Source of the DNA: a virus
Direction: 5' to 3' (one strand)
Virus record (IMG/VR): IMGVR_UViG_3300047508_000156
Coordinates: 1-41,698 of that record
DNA length: 41,698 bases
Notes under the pieces: generated by a model
What the model saw: only the letters and a program-made list of their open reading frames with translations
Databases searched by the model: none
Told to the model about the DNA's origin: nothing
Shown here: positions 36,801 through 41,698 of the stretch, one piece after another
Layout of the letters: the number at the start of each line of letters is the position of its first letter
Position numbering within the stretch: the first letter of the stretch is position 1
Position numbers and translations under genes: made by a program

Positions 36801-38531
36801 TCACGGTGCCACCAGCAGGTCGACGCTGTCGCTGCTCTCGATGGTGTCGAGGACGGCGAGCAGGTCGGTGCTCGTGACGGCTTCGACGTGGTCGGTGGCG
36901 TCCTTCGGGCTGGGCGCGAGCTGTTGGCTGCCGACGTTGTAGAGGGCGCGGACTTGTTCGCCGGTGAGCGCGACGGAGTGAACGAACGCCCCGTCGACCT
37001 GGCCGATGAGCGGCGCGGAACCGTTCGGGTTGGCGCCGACGCGGAAGGAGTTCGCACCGACCAGCGTCAGGGTGTTCATCACCGTGGAACCACCCACGAG
37101 TCGTCCGTCGACGTAGAGCTTGCGCTTCACGCCGTCCCCGGCGGCGTTGTCCTCCACGACACCGAGGTGATGCCATAGGCCGTCTGCTACCACCGGCCCG
37201 AGGATGCTGTCGGCGGCACTGACGGCGGCGATCTGGCCGGAGGCGTTCGTCGCCAGGCGTGCGTCTGCGGTCCCGTTGGTGCCCCAGCCCATGACACCGG
37301 AGGCGACGAGTGATGTCGTCTTGATCCACAGGCCGAAGCTGCGCGCCGTCAACGCGGCGGGCAGCCCGGCGTCCGTTGCGATGAGGCCGGCATTGCCAGA
37401 GACGAGCGTGTACGCCCCGTCTTTCGCGCCGTCGGCGCCGGCGACTGTGGTGAGCGCTCCCGACCCGGACGTGAGCGCGACCCCACCGGTGCCCTGGTCG
37501 GTGAGCGCCCCGGCGGTGAAGTTGTGCAGGCGGACCGGGGTGGTCGGGAAGTCGGTGGTGGCGAGCGGTCCGCCGCGGCGGCGGCGGCGGACGAGGATGC
37601 GGACGTCGCCGGGGGTGACGGTGAGAGTGTGCGGGATGCGGGCGGCGTACAGGTTGCGGATCTGGTCGTCTGAGAGGACGTCGGCGGTGACGAACGCCTC
37701 ATCGACGCGGCCGTAGAACGGTGCAACCGCAGCCGTCGCACCATCGGCGCCGTAGCCGCCGATGTCCAACGGGGCGGCGGACCCCTGATTCAGCGAGCCG
37801 GAAAAGGCGGCCTGTGCCTCAAGCGCGCCGTCGACGTAGAGCCGGTTCCGTGTCCCGTCGTGCGTCGCGACGACGAAATGCCAGCGGTCGTCAGCGATAT
37901 CGGAAGTGCCAACCGCCCCGGTTGTATTCGTGCCATCGGCGATACTGGTCTGCGCGACGTTGTTGGCCGAGACGTACAGCCCGTAGCAGAGGACCGCGAT
38001 CGTTCCGGCGGCCCCGACCTTTGTCACGGCCCACTGCGCAACGCCGCGCTTCGCCGTCCGGAACCAGCATCCCCACGACCCCGTCTTGATCCGGAATGGG
38101 TCGGCCGCCCCCGTGTCCGCGATGTAGAGCGCCTGCCCCGTCGACCCCGCGAACACGGCGGCAGTCGTCGCCGCCCCGTTGATCCCGACCCCGAACGGCA
38201 CAGACCCCTTGTTCGTCAGCGCCCGCCCGTTCCCGGACGCATCCGTCAGGTCGGAGAGGTTCCACAGCCCCAGCGGGACGGCGAGGCCCTGGGCGGTGAA
38301 GTCGGTGGCGGCGAGCGTGTGGCCGGCGCGGAGTTGCCCGGATACCCCGACCTCCCCGACTGTCACGTTGCCGGCCACGAACACGGGGGCTTTGAGTGCG
38401 GCGATGGGGTCGAGGACCCCGGAGTTGAGGAACGTCTTGAGGTCCCCGAACGGGCCACGGATGTCAACCATGGCGGCGGGCTGCCCGCCGATCAGGTTGT
38501 CCGGGTTCCCGCTTGTGTAGGCGAATGCCAC
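36801..38531 (-). CDS. Tail protein with two LamG/concanavalin-like domains
   Basis: A 576-aa protein starting at GTG 38531 behind AGGAGC. After an N-terminal attachment part (about 70 residues) come two jelly-roll domains. The first has WGCWFRTAKR, DDRWHFVVATHDGTRNRLYV and DGALEAQ. The second has SFGLWIKTTS, DGLWHHLGVVEDNAAGD and KLYVDGRLVGG. The first domain ends GRVDEAFVTADVLSDDQIRN and the second GQVDGAFVHSVALTGEQVRA, both typical LamG endings. It is probably a receptor-binding or adhesion protein that contacts surface glycans. Confidence 0.82.
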   Translation of the reverse strand: MAFAYTSGNPDNLIGGQPAAMVDIRGPFGDLKTFLNSGVLDPIAALKAPVFVAGNVTVGEVGVSGQLRAGHTLAATDFTAQGLAVPLGLWNLSDLTDASGNGRALTNKGSVPFGVGINGAATTAAVFAGSTGQALYIADTGAADPFRIKTGSWGCWFRTAKRGVAQWAVTKVGAAGTIAVLCYGLYVSANNVAQTSIADGTNTTGAVGTSDIADDRWHFVVATHDGTRNRLYVDGALEAQAAFSGSLNQGSAAPLDIGGYGADGATAAVAPFYGRVDEAFVTADVLSDDQIRNLYAARIPHTLTVTPGDVRILVRRRRRGGPLATTDFPTTPVRLHNFTAGALTDQGTGGVALTSGSGALTTVAGADGAKDGAYTLVSGNAGLIATDAGLPAALTARSFGLWIKTTSLVASGVMGWGTNGTADARLATNASGQIAAVSAADSILGPVVADGLWHHLGVVEDNAAGDGVKRKLYVDGRLVGGSTVMNTLTLVGANSFRVGANPNGSAPLIGQVDGAFVHSVALTGEQVRALYNVGSQQLAPSPKDATDHVEAVTSTDLLAVLDTIESSDSVDLLVAP

Positions 38532-38540
38532 TGGCCGCTC

Positions 38541-40229
38541 CTATCTGATGGACGCTTCGCGGGTCTCACGGATATGCCGGGACAGCCGGTTCACCGACCA
38601 TACCGGCGACAGGTCGGTGCTCTCGAACGACGTCGAGAACAGGGTGCCGCGAACCCCGAACCGGACGAGATCGTCGGCGGGCTGCCTCGAGCCCGGCCAC
38701 GACCCGCCGAGACTCGTGGTCCACTCGTCCCACGTCCCGGTGGTGGGCCACACGCCGCCGACCCCGAGGACGGCCTGGCCGTGGCCGCGTTCGACGAGCT
38801 CGAAGTCGACGCTGAAGCACACGTCGAGCGCCCCGGTCCCCCACAGCTTCGCTTCGCGTTGGGTGTGCTGGACGCTCATGTCGTCGTCCGTCCATCCGGA
38901 CCGCCATCGGCTGACGATCGGGTCGCCGCGGTCGGTCTCGACGCCGAGGACGAGCCGGCCGATGCGGGCCGGGTACGGTTTGGCGGTGGAGTAGGCGGCG
39001 TGCAGCTCCTCGATGTTCGCGACCCGGAATGTCGCGAGCGCACTGGCGGGCAGGTCGTACAGGGTCCACCAGTTGTAGTTGATGTCGTAGCTCAGCATCC
39101 GGTCGTTGACGGTTCTCAGTCCGGTCGGGACGGCGAGGTAGAACCGTTCCTTGTGCCAGTGCGCGCGGGCTTTGTCGAGGGCGGTGAGGTTGATCGGGTC
39201 GGACTGGAAGTACACGTCCGGGTCCTGCGTCCACATGGGCTTGACGACGTCGGACAGCAGCTTGGGCTCGCCGCCGGTGGTGACGTACACGCCGCGGCTG
39301 TTGACGAAGTACACGCCGTCGCGGCCGGCGACGAGTGTGTGGCGGGTCGCGAGCCCGGCCTGGTTGACGACTTCCCGGTAGTTGAAGACGGGGGTGCCGT
39401 CGGTGTTGGTGGATTCCCCCCAGAACACGAAGAACTTGGTCTCTTTGAAGATGAGCGTGAGTTCCCGCCAGGAGCAGGCTCCCATGATCTGTTCGCCGTC
39501 GCCGGGGGTGAGGTCCATGAAGTTGCGGCCCCGGTAGGCGGTGCCGACGCCGCCTATCTGTGCCCCGTCGGTCTCCCAGGTGTGCGGGTCCCCCTTGTTG
39601 GACCAGTACACCCTGGACGGCGTGGTCGGGGCCCCGCCGGGCCCGGCGGCCGGGTTGGTCCCGAACGCAGTGGCGACGAGCCGGTTGTTGGCGTTGTTCG
39701 CCGCGGTCTGGCCGGGCGCCTGGGCGGTCACGCACACGGCGCCCGCCCGGGGCATGGCGACGCCGGCGGTGCCGTTGACGGTGGCGATGACGGACCCGTC
39801 GGCCCAGCTGGCGCCGTCCCAGCGGCGGATGGTGTCGATGCCGTTCGCGGCGTACAGGTACTCGGTGAGCGGTGACCCGAACCGCGCGAACACGCAGGGT
39901 GAACCGGCGAGTCCGCTGATGCTGGAGACGGGTGTGCCGTCCGGGTTCAGCGCGATGAGGGTGCCGTCGTCGAGGGAGGCGACGAGATGCCGGAGCCCGA
40001 CGACGGTCTGGAACGGGCTCATGCTGTTCACGCGAGCGGACAGGTCGGACAGGGTGGTGTCGGTGAGTCCGTCGCGGGTGCGGACGGCACCGCGGTCGGT
40101 GAACGACACGTTGAGGAGGTCGATGGCCTCCTTGACGTTGACGGCGTCGGCTTTGTCGCGGAGGTTGAGGCCGCCGCTGAAGTCCTTGAACGACAGGGGC
40201 TGGTAGCCGTTCAGGAACGCGGTCGGCAT
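38541..40229 (-). CDS. Tail nozzle / stopper-like protein, 562 aa
   Basis: ATG 40229. The N-terminal FKDFSGGLNLRDKADAVNVK and VSFTDRGAVRTRDGL are typical of a podovirus and short-tail protein family that fills the place of P22 gp10 or T7 gp12. The rest is long beta-rich sequence (for example FYLAVPTGLRTVNDRMLSYD and YNWWTLYDLPASALATF), compatible with a propeller-like nozzle. WPTTGTWDEWTTSLGGSWPG near the end recurs in the 368-aa protein. It follows the connector gene by 2 bases. Confidence 0.75.
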   Translation of the reverse strand: MPTAFLNGYQPLSFKDFSGGLNLRDKADAVNVKEAIDLLNVSFTDRGAVRTRDGLTDTTLSDLSARVNSMSPFQTVVGLRHLVASLDDGTLIALNPDGTPVSSISGLAGSPCVFARFGSPLTEYLYAANGIDTIRRWDGASWADGSVIATVNGTAGVAMPRAGAVCVTAQAPGQTAANNANNRLVATAFGTNPAAGPGGAPTTPSRVYWSNKGDPHTWETDGAQIGGVGTAYRGRNFMDLTPGDGEQIMGACSWRELTLIFKETKFFVFWGESTNTDGTPVFNYREVVNQAGLATRHTLVAGRDGVYFVNSRGVYVTTGGEPKLLSDVVKPMWTQDPDVYFQSDPINLTALDKARAHWHKERFYLAVPTGLRTVNDRMLSYDINYNWWTLYDLPASALATFRVANIEELHAAYSTAKPYPARIGRLVLGVETDRGDPIVSRWRSGWTDDDMSVQHTQREAKLWGTGALDVCFSVDFELVERGHGQAVLGVGGVWPTTGTWDEWTTSLGGSWPGSRQPADDLVRFGVRGTLFSTSFESTDLSPVWSVNRLSRHIRETREASIR

Positions 40230-40231
40230 CG

Positions 40232-40825
40232 TCAATCGTCCAAGCTCCAACTGCGGGTGCCACGCTGCGGCGAGGTCTGCATGTCCCGGGTCTCGTAACG
40301 GGCGACGAGGTCGTCGAGGCGTTGCCGGGCGCGGGCGCGGATCTGGGCGGCGGCGGAGAAGTTGTCGGAGTCCTCGTAGGCGAGGGCGACGGCAAGGTCG
40401 AGCCACACCCGGTTGTAGCGGGCGGGGATGTCGGGGGTGTCGCCGGTGTCCGCGAGCGCCGTGTTGTCGCGTTCGTAGCGGACGGTGAGCGTGATGTCCC
40501 CGACCGGGACGGCAATGAGGGTGGGGGTGCCGTCGGTGTCGTCGATCCACCAGTTGGCGGGTGTACCGGTGCCGGCGGGGTCGAAGTCGTCGTAATCGCT
40601 GATGCCGGTTAGTTCGTTGCCGGCCTGGTCGGTGACTTTGAGGACGGTCTTGAGGTCCGTGACTTGGAGGGGGGCGGGGCCGGTGGCGGTCTTTCGCAGC
40701 CACGGCCATTCCCAGTAGTCCTCGAGTTCTTGGAGGGCGTCGTTGAGCATGAGGGTCTGGCGGCCGGCGCTCAGGTAGTCGAAGCCGCGTCCTCCGAGTT
40801 CGCTGCGGGCTTCACCGAGGTTCAC
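40232..40825 (-). CDS. Head-to-tail connector / adaptor protein
   Basis: A 197-aa protein. GTG 40825 overlaps the upstream stop (GTGA) behind AGGGAAGG, so it is preferred over GTG 40858. The N-terminal helix (GRQTLMLNDALQELEDYWEW), a beta middle, and a C-terminal helix pair (RYNRVWLDLAVALAYEDSDN, AAAQIRARARQRLDDLVARY) follow the layout of phage gp4/gp6-type adaptors. It would form the ring beneath the portal. Confidence 0.72.
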   Translation of the reverse strand: MNLGEARSELGGRGFDYLSAGRQTLMLNDALQELEDYWEWPWLRKTATGPAPLQVTDLKTVLKVTDQAGNELTGISDYDDFDPAGTGTPANWWIDDTDGTPTLIAVPVGDITLTVRYERDNTALADTGDTPDIPARYNRVWLDLAVALAYEDSDNFSAAAQIRARARQRLDDLVARYETRDMQTSPQRGTRSWSLDD

Positions 40826-41331
40826 TTCGGCCGCCTTCCCTGCGAGTTCTGCGTCCACGGAATCGTACGGTCCATGCTGATCTGTGCCCGTGTGGCGGAC
40901 TTCACGATCTCGGTGAGGCGTTCACGGCGGCTCTCGTTCGCGTCCTCGAGCTCTTTCTCCCCGGCCTCCCATTGCTCGCGTTCGTGTTCGGCGAGCCGGT
41001 CCCGGACTCTGCGTTCCCGCAGGTTGCCGCGGGCGAGGACGTCGAAGATGCGGCTGTCGGGTTCGGCGTACCGGTCGTTCTCGTGGACGCACATGACGGT
41101 CATGGGGGCGTCCTGGTTGCGGACGAGGATGTGGTAGAAGCCGGGCCGCAGCGGGAGGTCGGCGTCGACGGTGTCGTGGGCGCGGACCATGAACATGTCG
41201 GGGCTGATGAGCTGCAGCTTCTGGGTGTATTCGCGGGCGCGGGCGTCTTCGATGGTGACGCATCGGAGGATGCGCTGCTCGAAGCGGTCGCGTTCCTGCT
41301 TGGCGATGTGTGGGGGCAGGTAAAGGGTCAT
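40822..41331 (-). CDS. 169-aa protein between capsid and adaptor
   Basis: ATG 41331. The N-terminal half is compact (LRCVTIEDARAREYTQKLQL; LRPGFYHILVRNQDAPMTVM). The C-terminal half is a long charged helix (EREQWEAGEKELEDANESRR) and a basic end. It is the first gene after the capsid gene and hairpin. It could be a minor head or head-completion protein. Family not recognised. Confidence 0.62.
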   Translation of the reverse strand: MTLYLPPHIAKQERDRFEQRILRCVTIEDARAREYTQKLQLISPDMFMVRAHDTVDADLPLRPGFYHILVRNQDAPMTVMCVHENDRYAEPDSRIFDVLARGNLRERRVRDRLAEHEREQWEAGEKELEDANESRRERLTEIVKSATRAQISMDRTIPWTQNSQGRRPK

Positions 41332-41350
41332 GGTGGGTAGTCCCCTTGGG

Positions 41351-41383
41351 GCCCCCGGCCGGGAGCGGATTTTGGCCGGGGGC
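41351..41383. terminator. Perfect 10-bp GC hairpin after the capsid gene
   Basis: GCCCCCGGCC (41351-41360) and GGCCGGGGGC (41374-41383) pair fully around 13 bases. It lies between the capsid stop (41402) and the next start (41331) on the minus strand. A partial terminator here would explain how capsid is made in excess over downstream minor proteins. It could also protect the 3' end of the capsid mRNA. Confidence 0.7.
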
Positions 41384-41401
41384 TCCTCGGGGCGATGTGT
41401 C

Positions 41402-41698
41402 CTACGTGAGTGCGGTCGCGGCGGCGCCCGTGTTGCGGCGACGGGCCCCGATGTTGACCGGATATACCACTGCGTCCACGAAGCTCGTGAACCCCTGACG
41501 CCACGGCATCCCGGACTTGCCGTCGCCGTGACCGGCGATGTCGGATGCCCAGGTGGGCTTGTCGATGTTGCCGACGACCTTGATGAGGTCCGGCCGGTTG
41601 ATCATGAACCAGTCGCTGTCGAGGATGTCGGGGAACACGCGGAGGCCCATGCCGTTCCATTTCGGCTTGGTGACGTCCCCGGCCTGCATGTTCATCTC
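41402..41698 (-). CDS. Major capsid protein, C-terminal part (continues from 1111-1)
   Basis: The last 98 codons plus stop of the capsid gene, in frame with the part at 1-1111. Bases 41572-41698 repeat 1-127, so codons there are counted once in the full 426-aa protein. Characteristic phrases are MGLRVFPDILDSDWFMINRP and a C-terminal AVVYPVNIGARRRN. The end of the gene is followed by a hairpin at 41351-41383. Confidence 0.85.
   Translation of the reverse strand, partial: EMNMQAGDVTKPKWNGMGLRVFPDILDSDWFMINRPDLIKVVGNIDKPTWASDIAGHGDGKSGMPWRQGFTSFVDAVVYPVNIGARRRNTGAAATALT
41572..41698. repeat. Right copy of exact 127-bp terminal direct repeat
   Basis: Identical to bases 1-127. It joins the ends of the window into a circle of 41,571 bp within the capsid coding sequence. 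Confidence 0.93.

Noticed and set aside
1-41698. Search for tRNA genes, integrase, attachment site or partition genes
   Set aside because: None was recognisable by eye. The HTH and RHH proteins alone do not support a temperate life cycle.

Overview
The window is a complete, circularly permuted genome of a high-GC tailed phage, probably a podovirus of an actinobacterium. Bases 1-127 recur exactly at 41572-41698, so the unique circle is 41,571 bp and the major capsid gene runs across the join. No integrase, tRNA gene, DNA polymerase or replicative helicase is recognisable. High GC, GTG starts, AAAGGA-type ribosome sites, an Rpf-like lysozyme fold and the style of the small terminase and HNH proteins point to an actinobacterial host.

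Late genes are on the minus strand and form one block around the circle. From 8669 downward: HNH nuclease, small terminase, four tiny genes, large terminase, three small genes, portal, a 33-aa gene, scaffold and capsid (1111 across the join to 41402). Then come connector and nozzle-like proteins, LamG and small fibre-type proteins, a repetitive Ala/Thr/Val protein, putative internal virion (ejection) proteins including one of 1,443 aa, a two-domain virion muralytic protein, small membrane proteins, a holin candidate, a Cys/His endolysin and two collagen-like membrane proteins (to about 23117). The gene order and sizes of the head module resemble P22. I found no long tape-measure or contractile-tail genes.

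The early region (8.7-22.6 kb) holds: (a) a plus operon of five small genes (8777-10278) under a strong promoter with a cluster of inverted repeats; (b) a minus operon (14325-10408) with two helix-turn-helix proteins, an N4/N6 DNA methyltransferase, a secreted NucA/NucB-like DNase, and a cytosine methyltransferase interrupted by an in-frame amber codon exactly at its catalytic motif; (c) a long, tightly overlapped minus operon (20262-14453) starting with a ribbon-helix-helix regulator and including a DUF669-like protein, a PD-(D/E)xK nuclease and a Dam-type methyltransferase; (d) a short plus operon (20413-21409) divergent from the RHH gene.

The most remarkable locus is 21775-23112. A strong promoter drives a 236-aa protein with RAMP/Cas7-like sequence hallmarks. 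Immediately downstream on the same strand lie three arrays of a 5-nucleotide unit (consensus GGCNN: three near-constant and two variable bases), 79 units in all. They are separated by two 54-nt modules, each holding a 12-bp hairpin whose pairs covary between copies. The last array has 38 units in unbroken 5-nt phase. This is not a CRISPR array, but a Cas7-like protein next to an array with fixed short periodicity suggests an RNA-guided or RNA-scaffolded system in which each protein subunit holds one pentamer and displays a variable dinucleotide. That function is inference; the repeat structure itself is read directly from the sequence.
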